From Verrucomicrobiia bacterium (GTDB taxonomy: Bacteria; Verrucomicrobiota; Verrucomicrobiia; Verrucomicrobiales; DEV007): DNA of 35,642 nucleotides. Under the pieces are notes generated by a model. That model saw nothing but the letters and a program-made list of their open reading frames with translations. It was not told the origin of the DNA and did not search any database. This document shows, one piece after another, positions 8,201-15,951 of the stretch (the first letter of the stretch is position 1; every line of letters begins with the position of its first letter). The stretch covers positions 1 to 35,642 of the forward strand of contig JAUIAH010000053.1 of assembly GCA_030425385.1 (NCBI GenBank), written 5' to 3'. Made by a program: the position numbers and the translations under genes.

Positions 8201-8806
8201 GGTGACACTATCATTGATCTGCAACCCTTACGCTTTACCAAGGGAATCGATTTCGACTTCAACACTCTTGTAGAGACGATGCTCGCGCCTGGGGAACGCT
8301 GGATCATCGCTCGTCAGGAAGATGCCTTTGAGATGCGCTATGGATTCGCGCCGTCGGCGTCTTGGGGTGAAGATCGCTTGAGTAACGGTGGGGAACGACT
8401 CAAGCTGTCGATCGGTTCTGGGTTTCCTGTCATTGATCTTACTTATGGCGACACCTCACCGTGGCCAGAGGCGGCCGATGGCCTCGGGTATTCGCTGGAA
8501 TGGAGGGGACACGAGTGGCAAGCCAGTTCTGTGTTAGGCGGTAGCCCAGGGAAGGCGACGGTGACAACAGGGAGCGCAGATCAGATCAATTGGGTAGACG
8601 TTGACATTACGGAGTCGATGATTGTCTTGAAGTGGGAGAGTCTGCCTAACGAAATCTATCAGCTGCAATGGTCCCGCGATTTGTGGACGTGGGCAGACTT
8701 GGGAGTTCCTGTGCCGTCAATGGGTGTGCTCACCACCCACATGGTTGCTTCTCTTACCCTGCCTAAGGAGGGAGCCTACCTACGAGTGGCCCGCGAGGCC
8801 CCATGA
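5201..8806 (+). CDS. Large secreted LTD-CotH-LTD protein with FCCH-like insert
   Basis: A 1201-residue exported protein. ATG 5201 gives a clean signal peptide (MRFLFLITGILVVAHGLVQG); an in-frame TTG at 5144 would spoil it. Domains in rough residue order: lamin-tail domain 21-135 (IVINEIHYDP, FIELYHAG); Ig-like segment 180-290; CotH-type kinase domain 330-665, with the acidic IHPWDVDLLYEEF motif of the family; an inserted segment 676-750 (PHGYTVGQTVYIMGA, YSGAKEVLAV) resembling FCCH-like beta barrels of phage tail proteins; a second lamin-tail domain 963-1100 (LILTEIMYHPAP); and a C-terminal 75-residue module with YQLQWSRDLWTWADLG. CotH proteins can phosphorylate proteins; lamin-tail domains mark many bacterial surface and secreted proteins. 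No PEP-CTERM or type IX sorting tail is visible. Function is otherwise unknown. Confidence 0.9.
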   Translation: MRFLFLITGILVVAHGLVQGQIVINEIHYDPEPKHELVEFIELYHAGTETVDLEGWHFDAGIRYTFPAGATMEPGNFLVLAENTAAYNRKFGSIFVGGARAFDQWESGNLSNRGETLALKDAAGMTIDEVDYRVGFPWSVAPNDETGLSMELMHPLLDNQLGSSWRPALSAPTPGNPNSVFSEDAPPNIRQVAHAPREPQAGEDVTITAKITDPDGMGGVMLLYQIVEPGRYIRLTDAAYETAWESLPMEPMGDDPSRYQARLPGEQQRHRHLTRYRIAYSDTDGNQAQAPFADDPTPNFAFFTYNGVPAWTGAAVPGETTPKVFGEDLLTSLPIYHLLSQEEDVLACQYNAAHNNKVYRFLGTLVVDGEVYDHMRYRIRGHGSTYNTGKNKWKWRFNRGRLFQGRDNFGNPYPEPVRTLNLSALATAWNPANRGICGLDEALAFKLWQMAGVPASHTNYFHFRVIDDAVEADPNNQFEGDLWGPYLAIEQFDGRALRARDLPDGNVYNMHFADSNYLNEGRGQVTDRSDLQAFTSAQTGYNKGGEGQPIAWWQENVNLEGYYSYRAVWEAVNHSDQRDQENSIYYHNPETGQWSIHPWDVDLLYEEFDRWGPDAVQTTVPFEQFRKCLQHEELEIAFQNRARELQDLLLNDDQLWHLIDEFAEMVGVQSGGGEAIAITQLEREQVNVLATTATPHGYTVGQTVYIMGAQPATYSGAKEVLAVRSSTQFLYKGSLFAPSPETPESNVSVTDAPPGGGWWEIDQARWDRHPRSRAVEGPSTNTGSFYINPFRYTRFPGKVRELVSADFPGMVDWVKRFTVPGGFGGDQLQVLADAGAKVPETPSVIYTGPEGYPIDGLRFETSAIAGGNLFVSQTFAAMQWRLGEIRNPSTPGYTPDEPMLFEIDPVWESGEVATFVPTIHVPLEAVRPERTYRLRVRLRNELGYWSHWSAPIEFQAKADVAPFADLILTEIMYHPAPVSADEANAGFEEADFEFLELWNAGDTIIDLQPLRFTKGIDFDFNTLVETMLAPGERWIIARQEDAFEMRYGFAPSASWGEDRLSNGGERLKLSIGSGFPVIDLTYGDTSPWPEAADGLGYSLEWRGHEWQASSVLGGSPGKATVTTGSADQINWVDVDITESMIVLKWESLPNEIYQLQWSRDLWTWADLGVPVPSMGVLTTHMVASLTLPKEGAYLRVAREAP

Positions 8807-8886
8807 TTTCGCAGATTTGCAGCGCAGATTCGATATCAGGATGAACTTGCAAGTGACATCGAGGTGAAGTCGGCGACCCTCGACGC

Positions 8887-10491
8887 ATGGGATATCGCAA
8901 CACCATCATTCATCTAGTCCTCGCCCTGTTCCTTTGTCTGCCCGTGACGGCAAGCCAACGGTTGGAGGCGGGCCCTCTTGGCATCGCCGCGACTACTCTG
9001 GATGTGCAGGCGGAAGCTGCGGGTCAAGCGGTGCGATGGCATGTCGTCTCGGCGCCCGATGGCTGCAGGCCTGTCATTGTGCGAAAGCGCCGTGCCCGCA
9101 CAGCCATTCTTCTTAAGGGGCACGGGTTCTATCTCTTCGCAGCCGAGATCGGAGAGGGAGCTTCTTCGTTTGTGCGTCATCTTCCGGTCGAGGTGACCTA
9201 TGCGAATGCTCCCGTGGCGGCAGGTTTGTCAGAGCCGTTCCAGATGCCTGCACCCCGGCAGGGAATGGTGCTCAATGTGGTCGACTTTGGGGCGACGCCA
9301 GATGATCCTTCCGATGATGATGGGGTGGCCTTCAATGCCGCTCTTCAGCACGCGCAAGCAGGCGAGGAGATTATCATTCCGGCAGGTCGCTTTCATTTCC
9401 AATCTACCGTCACGATCTCGCAGTCCCACGTGGCCCTGAGAGGATCGGGGCAAGATGAAACGAAGTTAGTCGCGCGATTGGCATCTAACGGAAGCACACG
9501 AAGATTGATCACGGTTCGCGAGGGTGTCACGGACCTCATGCTTTCGGATTTCACGATCACGCGCGATGAAGGGGAACTCTACTACGGGATTGAGATCGGT
9601 CGGAAGAACCCGACGGTGGGAGCCCACGCGGTTGAACGGATCTGGTTGCATCGGTTGCGGGTGGTACGGTTCGATGCTCGCGGGCTCAATTTGCGCACGG
9701 CGAAGCACGTCCTCATTTCAAACTGCACCGTCGGCAAGGCGATCGCGGACCTTGAAGATGGCGGCAATGGTTTCGGAATCACTCTCAACAACCAGAGTGA
9801 GAACAATGTGATCGTGCATTGTGCCATCGGTCCGCAAGTGCGTCACGGCGTGCTTGTTCAGTCGGGGGCTCATCATAACCTGATCGAGAGCAATGATGTC
9901 CGCGGGTCATTGTATGATTGTTATGATCTACACGCTTTCGAGAGCAGCAGCGAACCACTCGAACTTCGCGAGCATCACAACGAGTTCCGATTCAATGTGG
10001 CGCGACGCAGCACGCGTGCCGGTTTTAAGATCGGCAATCCCAGTTGGGGAGCAAGCGGCCCAGGCAATTGGATTCATCACAACGAAGTGCTGAAATGCGA
10101 GCGCGGGATTGAGGTCATTGAAGGCTCCACTCAGCAGGTCATTCAATGGAATTACCTCCATCATATGCAAGACAACGATGACTTCGGACCTGGCGGTGTT
10201 CCAGAGGACCGGCGTTATGGTATCTGGCTGCGCGAGGGTGGGGGAGATGACAACATCATCCGAGGCAATCTCATCAAGCAATGCCGCGTTGGTGTAGGGA
10301 TCGATGAGGGAGCATCTCCTGACATTCAGTGGAATCGCTTCCGAGGCAATGCCATCGGCATTCAAACGGCTCCCGCTCCTGCCGTCACAGACTATCAGAT
10401 CCGCCACAATGATCTCCTGCACAATGATGTTGCGGCGGAGCTAGGCACGCTGCCACCCGCTGGTGGTGTCTATGAGAGGAATCTGGATTGA
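8887..10491 (+). CDS. Secreted right-handed parallel beta-helix (pectate-lyase-3-like) protein
   Basis: A 534-residue exported protein with a signal peptide at residues 1-23 (LVLALFLCLPVTASQ). From about residue 125 it shows the start typical of pectate lyase 3 / GH28-like beta-helix proteins: VLNVVDFGATPDD, DDGVAFNAALQHAQ, then IIIPAGRFHF. Repeated coils follow, rich in Asn, Asp and hydrophobics (NCTVGKAI, NNQSENNVIVHCAI, HHNLIESNDVRGS, DDNIIRGNLIKQC). Such folds carry polysaccharide lyases, epimerases and hydrolases acting on acidic polysaccharide. The exact activity cannot be assigned. It lies 80 bases after the LTD/CotH gene on the same strand, and a sulfatase follows, suggesting a polysaccharide-related neighbourhood. 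Confidence 0.85.
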   Translation: MGYRNTIIHLVLALFLCLPVTASQRLEAGPLGIAATTLDVQAEAAGQAVRWHVVSAPDGCRPVIVRKRRARTAILLKGHGFYLFAAEIGEGASSFVRHLPVEVTYANAPVAAGLSEPFQMPAPRQGMVLNVVDFGATPDDPSDDDGVAFNAALQHAQAGEEIIIPAGRFHFQSTVTISQSHVALRGSGQDETKLVARLASNGSTRRLITVREGVTDLMLSDFTITRDEGELYYGIEIGRKNPTVGAHAVERIWLHRLRVVRFDARGLNLRTAKHVLISNCTVGKAIADLEDGGNGFGITLNNQSENNVIVHCAIGPQVRHGVLVQSGAHHNLIESNDVRGSLYDCYDLHAFESSSEPLELREHHNEFRFNVARRSTRAGFKIGNPSWGASGPGNWIHHNEVLKCERGIEVIEGSTQQVIQWNYLHHMQDNDDFGPGGVPEDRRYGIWLREGGGDDNIIRGNLIKQCRVGVGIDEGASPDIQWNRFRGNAIGIQTAPAPAVTDYQIRHNDLLHNDVAAELGTLPPAGGVYERNLD

Positions 10492-10523
10492 TTGGTAACC
10501 GGCGCTTCATTCTCTGAGGCATT

Positions 10524-10865
10524 TCAAGAGCGCCTCTTAAGAAGACGGCGTTCGCGATGGATCTGATAATTGGTCTCAAGCGTTTGTAGTTCTTCCCGCA
10601 TCGCTCGCCGTTCTGATTCAGGTGCTTTTGTGAGGGACTCTCGGAGAGTGTGCTGTTGTCGTAGCCAATCAACTTCTGGCGGTGTGACGTTGGCGTTCAG
10701 GAGAACGGCGTTGCCAGCCCGTGTGTCGGCTGGACTCGCAAAGTAGGTCGTGTAGTCGATCGGCTTTCCTTTGCCAGGAAGCGCCGCCCATTCTCCAGAA
10801 GCCATCGCCTCGTTGATCCGCTGTTCAGCCAAGGTAGTCCATGACATGCCATGAGGATCGTGCAT
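10524..10865 (-). CDS. DUF1992 (DnaJ-C28-like) family protein
   Basis: A 113-residue soluble protein with the DUF1992 signature LAEQRINEAMASGEWAALPG followed by GKPID, and a helical C-terminus (ETNYQIHRERRLLKR). The family is found alone in bacteria and fused to J-domains in eukaryotes; its molecular role is unknown. It is encoded opposite its neighbours and ends 32 bases from the beta-helix gene, convergent with it. ATG 10865 and ATG 10847 are both possible; the conserved domain starts directly after the second. Confidence 0.88.
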   Translation of the reverse strand: MHDPHGMSWTTLAEQRINEAMASGEWAALPGKGKPIDYTTYFASPADTRAGNAVLLNANVTPPEVDWLRQQHTLRESLTKAPESERRAMREELQTLETNYQIHRERRLLKRRS

Positions 10866-10924
10866 GGGATTCCAAGGTCAAGCCGCCGCTTGGCATCAGG
10901 GCGGATTTGTGATCTAAACGCCTC

Positions 10925-12433
10925 ATGAAGAAGATTTGCATCCTGATTGCTGGATTCATGATGGGCTTCGTGTCCACAGGTTTCTCTGCCGATGACGAAC
11001 AGAAACCACGCCTCAACGTGCTGTGGATCTATTTGGAAGATGTGAGTGGGTGGTTCTCTTGTTATGGAGATCCTGTCATTGAGACGCCGCATATAGATGC
11101 GCTGGCGGCGGAAGGGATCCGCTTTGATCGCTTCTACACGCCTGCAGGCGTATGTTCCGCCACCCGTTCAGCCGTGATCACGGGCATGATGCAAACGAGT
11201 ATCGGTGCTCATCATCATCGTAGCTGTCGATCGCAGTTTCGAGGGCAAGCGTTAGGGCCCGACTATGACCGCAATGTTCTAGCAGAGGATGTGGTGCTCC
11301 TCCCGATGTTGTTTCGGAGTGCAGGTTACTACACCTTCAATGAAGGTGGCGGGAAGGATGATTTCAACTTCGAATGGGATGCCAAGGCTTTCTATGACCA
11401 CCGTGGGCGTGCGTGGAATTTCAAAGGAGCCAAGGATGGTAGCGAATGGACGGGACGCGCGGAAGGGCAGCCGTTCTTTGGGCAGATCCAGGTATCGGGC
11501 GGCAAATCTGGAAAGCGCGTGCCGAAAGTGACGGATCGTATGACGGTTCCCGTGCCGCCCTATTACCCTGACATACCGCTTGTTCGCGAGGAGATTGCGC
11601 ACCACTATGATTGCCTCCTTTATACAGATGCGATGGTGGGGGAAATCGTTGCCGCGCTGAGGCGTGATGACTTGTTAGATAGCACGGTGATCTTTCTCTT
11701 CTCAGATCACGGATATAAGCTGCATCGCCACAAACAGTATCTCTACGAGGGCGGGATCCGCATGCCCTGCATCGTGAGAGGCCCTGGGATCGCACAAGGT
11801 CGTGTGCGTCGAGACCTTGTGAGTGGGATCGATCTGGCACCGGCATCGCTTGCCTTGGCAGGTCTGCCGATTCCAGAAGTGATGGAGGGGCACAATTTCC
11901 TAGCATCAACGCCTACGTCGCGTGCGTATGTCATCGCAGCGCGCGATCGTTGCGACTACACTTATGAGCGGATCCGAGCGGTGGTGACGCCGCGTTTCAA
12001 GTATCTGCGGAACTACCTCACCGACCGCCCATTCATGAATCCCAGCTACAAAGATCCGTGGCCCGTGTCCCGGGCTCTCCGGGCGATGATGGCTGCAGGC
12101 GAAATGAATGAAACGCAGCAGATCTTCTTTGGTTCAGAGAAGCCGCCAGAAGAACTCTATGATTTGCACAATGACCCTCACGAAATCCGCAATCTGGCGG
12201 AGGATCCGAAATTCGCTGAGGTGCTAGAAGAGCACCGTGCCCACTTGGCGAGTTGGATTGCGGAAACGGGTGATCAAGGACAGGCGGTGGAGTCGGACGC
12301 GGGACTCTTGGCAACTCTCAAGCGGTGGGGTGATCGCTGCGTGAATCCCGAATACGACCGAGTGCGTCCCGTCTATGATGCGTGGAAAGCCTCGCAGACC
12401 GAGGCGTCTGAAGACGAGAACGCCAATCGATGA
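10925..12433 (+). CDS. Exported sulfatase (type I, formylglycine-dependent)
   Basis: A 502-residue sulfatase of the alkaline phosphatase superfamily that hydrolyses sulfate esters. Residues 1-21 form a signal peptide (ILIAGFMMGFVSTGFSA), so it acts in the periplasm or outside. The maturation motif is C77-S-A-T-R81, a CxAxR variant of the commoner CxPxR; Cys77 would be converted to formylglycine. Metal-site segments are NVLWIYLEDV (Glu-Asp instead of the usual Asp-Asp), FLFSDHGYKLHRHKQYLYEG and IRMPCIVRGPG. The C-terminal part (EELYDLHNDPHEIRNLAEDP) is the usual sulfatase tail. No sulfatase-maturating enzyme is in the window. Likely substrates are sulfated polysaccharides, which is an inference from the neighbouring beta-helix protein and the habit of Verrucomicrobia. 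Confidence 0.95.
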   Translation: MKKICILIAGFMMGFVSTGFSADDEQKPRLNVLWIYLEDVSGWFSCYGDPVIETPHIDALAAEGIRFDRFYTPAGVCSATRSAVITGMMQTSIGAHHHRSCRSQFRGQALGPDYDRNVLAEDVVLLPMLFRSAGYYTFNEGGGKDDFNFEWDAKAFYDHRGRAWNFKGAKDGSEWTGRAEGQPFFGQIQVSGGKSGKRVPKVTDRMTVPVPPYYPDIPLVREEIAHHYDCLLYTDAMVGEIVAALRRDDLLDSTVIFLFSDHGYKLHRHKQYLYEGGIRMPCIVRGPGIAQGRVRRDLVSGIDLAPASLALAGLPIPEVMEGHNFLASTPTSRAYVIAARDRCDYTYERIRAVVTPRFKYLRNYLTDRPFMNPSYKDPWPVSRALRAMMAAGEMNETQQIFFGSEKPPEELYDLHNDPHEIRNLAEDPKFAEVLEEHRAHLASWIAETGDQGQAVESDAGLLATLKRWGDRCVNPEYDRVRPVYDAWKASQTEASEDENANR

Positions 12434-12448
12434 TGGCTGGGCAATTTG

Positions 12449-12880
12449 TTAGTGGCAACCGCAGCCGCCGCCTCCCCCGCCTCCACAGCAGCCAGACTGT
12501 TGCTCGGCCATTTCCGCTTCCGTCGGGACACGTCCGAGTTGGAGAGTCTGTTGCAAGAGTTTGGTGATGGAGGAGAAGATGCCGTTCATTTGCCCCTCTG
12601 CCTCGATGAAATCGGAAGCAAGTTCGTTGTCTAGCACGCCCTGACGGAGCCGATCGATCTCTTGCAGGTCTTGATCGTTGGGCTGTAATCCTTCGTGACT
12701 CATGCGGTGCAGTTCATGCTGCTTCTCCTGCCACTCGCGATATACCGTCTGCGCTTCCTGGCTTTGGAGAAACGCTTCGATCTGTCCACGGGCGGCACCG
12801 AACTCTGGCCGATCCACAATAAACTGACAAAGGGCGCGCGCTTGAGAGTCGATAGTTGGGGTGTCGATGAGAGTAGGCAT
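12449..12880 (-). CDS. YlbF/YmcA-family protein with Cys-Gly-His tail
   Basis: A 143-residue helical protein of the YlbF family (DUF964). In Bacillus the relatives YlbF and YmcA, with YaaT, assist RNase Y and can carry iron-sulfur clusters. Residues about 12-115 form the helical domain (ALCQFIVDRPEFGAAR, FIEAEGQMNGIFSSITKLLQ). The tail at residues 129-143 is striking: SGCC, seven glycines, then CGCH, giving four cysteines and a histidine in 13 residues. This could bind a metal or Fe-S cluster. The gene is convergent with the sulfatase gene and 60 bases downstream of the histidine kinase gene on the same strand. Confidence 0.85.
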   Translation of the reverse strand: MPTLIDTPTIDSQARALCQFIVDRPEFGAARGQIEAFLQSQEAQTVYREWQEKQHELHRMSHEGLQPNDQDLQEIDRLRQGVLDNELASDFIEAEGQMNGIFSSITKLLQQTLQLGRVPTEAEMAEQQSGCCGGGGGGGCGCH

Positions 12881-12912
12881 AGAGGTGCTTACGATGGATT
12901 GCTCTCAGGTGC

Positions 12913-12942
12913 AAGGCCGGCTTGAATGGCAGCCTCGGCCTT
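12913..12942 (-). terminator. Hairpin at the end of the hybrid kinase gene
   Basis: CGGCCTT (12936-12942) and AAGGCCG (12913-12919) are perfect 7-base inverted repeats, extended inwards by GCT/AGC after a small bulge. Part of the kinase stop codon lies within the stem. No T-run follows. A terminator or attenuator between the kinase and the YlbF-family gene is plausible. Confidence 0.4.
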
Positions 12943-15724
12943 AGCCTGCGAGCATCGTGGACACAACGCGTTGCAAGTCGGCGATGTTGTAAGGCTTGGA
13001 GAGCGCCGCCTGAAATCCGTATTCACGGTAGTGCGCCATGATACTGCCGTCGCTGTAGCCACTGGAGGCGATGCCACGAGCATTGGGAGCGATGTTGAGA
13101 ATCTGCTGCATCGCTTCATTGCCGCCCATGTCTCCGGGAATGGATAGGTCCATGATCACAAGATCAAAGGGACACCCTTCCTGCTTGGCCCGAATGAAGC
13201 GCTCCACGCCCTCAGAAGATGACGGACTCGTGGTCACGTCGCAGCCCATGAGTTTCAAGGTTGTGGTCGCCAGATCGCGAATAGACTTCTCGTCATCAAT
13301 CACCAGGATCCTGCCATTGCTCGAATCGTCTGCGTTCTTGGGCGGCACGACAGTGATGTCATGCGATTCAGGTTCAAGACTGATGCCCGTGGCTGGCAGG
13401 TAGAAAGTGAATGTGGTGCCTTTGCCAAGAGCGGAGGCCGCCGTGATGTAGCCTCCATGATTCTTGAGAATGGTGAAGGTGGTGGCCAAGCCCAACCCAC
13501 GCCCCGATTCGTTGGCGGTGTGGTAGGGTTTGAAGATGTTGGCGAGTTGGTCCGGGGGAATGCCTGCGCCTTCGTCTTGAACAGTGACTTTGACATACTG
13601 CCCGTCCGTGAGTGGTAACGCCTCGGGAGAAGCATCGCCCACATGGTCATAGTTTGCCGTGGAGATGGAGATCATGCCGCCATGTGGCATGCTGCGATCT
13701 GCCTGCAGAATGAGATTCTCTAACACTTGGCTAACCTGTCCTTCGTCCACGTTCACCCCCCAGAGACCGGGCGCATGGTTGATGCGGGGGACCGCTTTGG
13801 AGCCGCGGAAATAGAGCTCGGAGCATTGAGTCACGAGATCCTCAAGCCGGAGCACCCGTTGGACGGGAGCGCTGCCTTTGGCGAAGGTCAGCAATTGATG
13901 GGAAAGATCTTTGGCCCGGAAACACGCGCGCTCTGCCTCGACCAGACGCTCGCTCGCTTCTGGGATCTCGTCGACTAACATGTTGGCCAGGGAAACGTTG
14001 CCTACGAGTGATGTGAGAATATTGTTGAGATCGTGGGCGATGCCTCCAGCGAAAGTGGCGAGCGCTGAGAAGTTCTCTTTCTCCAAGCGTTGTAACTCCT
14101 CCGTTCCCAGCTCTTTCTCCGTCACAGGCTTCTGGCGGCAACTGAGCATCGATTGGCCGTCCAAAGTGTTGGGGACAGGCAATCCAGCCATGATCAGGTC
14201 TATCTTCTCGCCGTCGTGACGAGTGAATTGGTAGGATTGCTCGGAACCATCACCTTTGAGTTTCTGAAGCGGATCGTCACCCTCAAAGGTGCCTAACTGA
14301 TGAAAGGAGTGACCTTTGGCAGCGCCTAACGAACATGCCATGAGTCGCTCAGCCGCTGCATTCATGTAAGTGATCGCGGCTTGACGATCAGTGAGGATGA
14401 TGCCATCCATCAGCGCTCCGAAAGTCTGCAACCATTCCTCAGAAGCATCAGGCTGGGGATCAACTTCCGGGGGAGTGGCTGAGGCGGGTTCCACGGGTGC
14501 CTGGGTGGCCACCGGGACGGCGACGCCATGCACCACTTGCGGCTTGCCATTCGGCCCGACTTGAGCCGAAAGCGTGAGTTTGAAATGTCCTAGCGAAGAG
14601 TCGACCTCAGAAACGGATTCTCCATGGCGACGGAGTTGTCGCCAGAGCTGGCGACGTTGGTTGCTATCCTGACAGAAACTCCAAACGTTTCGTCCAACTA
14701 ACTCTGCCGCCTTCAAGTTGCCTTCTTGGAGATAGCCGCCTTCGACTGATTGCACGGCACCCCGGCGATCGACCTGGAAGATGAGGAGAGAAGGGGATAA
14801 GGAAGCAGCCAGAAACTGACACTGTGCCTTCTCTCGCAAGATCTCGATCTCCTTCTCGTGCGTCACATCTTGAAGCACAATGGCCGTTTTCCCGGAGTCG
14901 TCCTGTTGCGCTCGGGCGCGCACCCAGATCACCTGGCCATGAGGGGAGCGGCGCATCCGGAGTTCGCTCTTGGTGACCTCTCCCGTGGCGAGTGCTTTGA
15001 GGAGGCGCACGGCTTCTGTTCCCATGCCGAATTCGGCCAAGGGCTCGCCCGTGATGTCTTGACGCGATTGTCCTAACAGGGACTCAATTGCACTGCTGGA
15101 TTCCAGAATCACGCCGCTGCGGTCGACAAGGCATATTGCCTCTTGCAAAAGGCCATCGGCGAGCGCTTGCCAGTCGGAGACCGGAGCCTTCTGTGAGGGT
15201 GCGTCATCTTGAGATGACGTGCCTTCAGAGGGCGTTCGCGACAAGATGAGACTCGCGCCTTCGGCGATCAACCGGGCGAAGGTGCGACCGAAAGTTTCCA
15301 ATTGGCCTGTTTGATTCGAAGTGAGCACCAGAAGCCCGTGGATTCCCATGTCGAAACAACCGAAGAATTTCACGCTGCGATCTGGACAGGTCTCCTGCCA
15401 GGCAGCGGATTCCACCGAGAGCTTGCCCACGGGGTAGATGGTGCTCAGGTCGGGCAGTTCGCGAAGCAGGTTCGAGAATCGAGCGATGCGTTCGGCGTAT
15501 TCTCCAGCGTGTTGAGAAAGGAGGAAGAGCGGTTCCCACTCGGGAAGGGCCTTCGAAAGCGCCTTTTCCAGGGTGGCTACCGATTCTGTAAGGTGTTCAC
15601 CACGAGCTACTTGTTCCATTGCTGCGGCATGGGCCAGAGCGGCACTGAGCGCGAGGTCCAAGGGGAGTTCCGCACGGCGGATCTCGTCGAGCAACAAGGG
15701 AGACGTGGAGAACGTTTCAGACAT
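12941..15724 (-). CDS. Hybrid sensor histidine kinase with PAS domains and C-terminal receiver
   Basis: A 927-residue soluble sensor with no membrane segment. Rough order: an N-terminal region 1-180 of unknown fold; PAS domain about 185-295 (QEAICLVDRSGVILESSSAI); a second PAS-like region 300-410; a third PAS 425-540 (DGIILTDRQAAITYMNAAAE); histidine dimerisation box AGGIAHDLNNILTSLVGNVS; ATPase region with DEGAGIPPDQLANIFKPY (G1/F boxes) and GRGLGLATTF (G2 box); and a receiver domain about 805-927 (LVIDDEKS, phosphoacceptor in LVIMDLSIPG, Lys in SKPY). In the N box NLILQADRSMP a Gln stands where the Mg-binding Asn is expected. No adjacent response regulator gene is present. A near-consensus -10 lies upstream. 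Confidence 0.95.
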   Translation of the reverse strand: MSETFSTSPLLLDEIRRAELPLDLALSAALAHAAAMEQVARGEHLTESVATLEKALSKALPEWEPLFLLSQHAGEYAERIARFSNLLRELPDLSTIYPVGKLSVESAAWQETCPDRSVKFFGCFDMGIHGLLVLTSNQTGQLETFGRTFARLIAEGASLILSRTPSEGTSSQDDAPSQKAPVSDWQALADGLLQEAICLVDRSGVILESSSAIESLLGQSRQDITGEPLAEFGMGTEAVRLLKALATGEVTKSELRMRRSPHGQVIWVRARAQQDDSGKTAIVLQDVTHEKEIEILREKAQCQFLAASLSPSLLIFQVDRRGAVQSVEGGYLQEGNLKAAELVGRNVWSFCQDSNQRRQLWRQLRRHGESVSEVDSSLGHFKLTLSAQVGPNGKPQVVHGVAVPVATQAPVEPASATPPEVDPQPDASEEWLQTFGALMDGIILTDRQAAITYMNAAAERLMACSLGAAKGHSFHQLGTFEGDDPLQKLKGDGSEQSYQFTRHDGEKIDLIMAGLPVPNTLDGQSMLSCRQKPVTEKELGTEELQRLEKENFSALATFAGGIAHDLNNILTSLVGNVSLANMLVDEIPEASERLVEAERACFRAKDLSHQLLTFAKGSAPVQRVLRLEDLVTQCSELYFRGSKAVPRINHAPGLWGVNVDEGQVSQVLENLILQADRSMPHGGMISISTANYDHVGDASPEALPLTDGQYVKVTVQDEGAGIPPDQLANIFKPYHTANESGRGLGLATTFTILKNHGGYITAASALGKGTTFTFYLPATGISLEPESHDITVVPPKNADDSSNGRILVIDDEKSIRDLATTTLKLMGCDVTTSPSSSEGVERFIRAKQEGCPFDLVIMDLSIPGDMGGNEAMQQILNIAPNARGIASSGYSDGSIMAHYREYGFQAALSKPYNIADLQRVVSTMLAG

Positions 15725-15774
15725 GAGGGCAACGGATCCTTGAATCTAGCGCTGCTATCCAATAATCAATAGAA

Positions 15775-15780
15775 ATTATA
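15775..15780 (-). promoter_or_regulatory. Consensus -10 (TATAAT) for the hybrid kinase gene
   Basis: On the minus strand a perfect TATAAT (15780-15775) lies 50 bases upstream of the kinase ATG, in the most AT-rich stretch of the area (about 15765-15797). No good TTGACA-like -35 is seen at 16-18 bases, so an activator or an extended promoter may be needed. The palindrome TTTCTAGAAA at 15801-15810 sits where the -35 region would be. Confidence 0.4.
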
Positions 15781-15908
15781 CTAATTTTAAATAATCGGGA
15801 TTTCTAGAAAAGTCTCTCGTGCCCGGAGAGACGGCGCGCTCTCGAAGCTGACCTCTCGGGACCGATTCTCGGCATTCTGGGTTGATCCTGAAGGGGTCCC
15901 AGCCAATT

Positions 15909-15937
15909 ATCGGCAGTCTTCGCTTGAGACTTCCGAT
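15909..15937 (+). promoter_or_regulatory. Leader hairpin just before the PAP2 gene
   Basis: ATCGG-C-AGTCT (15909-15919) and AGACT-T-CCGAT (15927-15937) form a 10-base-pair stem with one mismatch and a 7-base loop, ending 14 bases before the ATG at 15952. A second perfect stem, GTCTCTC (15812-15818) with GAGAGAC (15826-15832), lies further upstream. Together they suggest a structured leader or operator region in the 227-base divergent gap. Function is unknown. Confidence 0.35.
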
Positions 15938-15951
15938 CTCTGAACTTGCCC

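Noticed and set aside
8810-8830. Tandem CGCAGATT repeat after the LTD/CotH gene
   Set aside because: Two 8-base copies in a short gap; likely chance and without further support.
10501-10534. Terminator between the beta-helix gene and the DUF1992 gene
   Set aside because: Only a 6-base inverted repeat (GGCGCT/AGCGCC) with a large loop that runs into the DUF1992 coding end; too weak to list.
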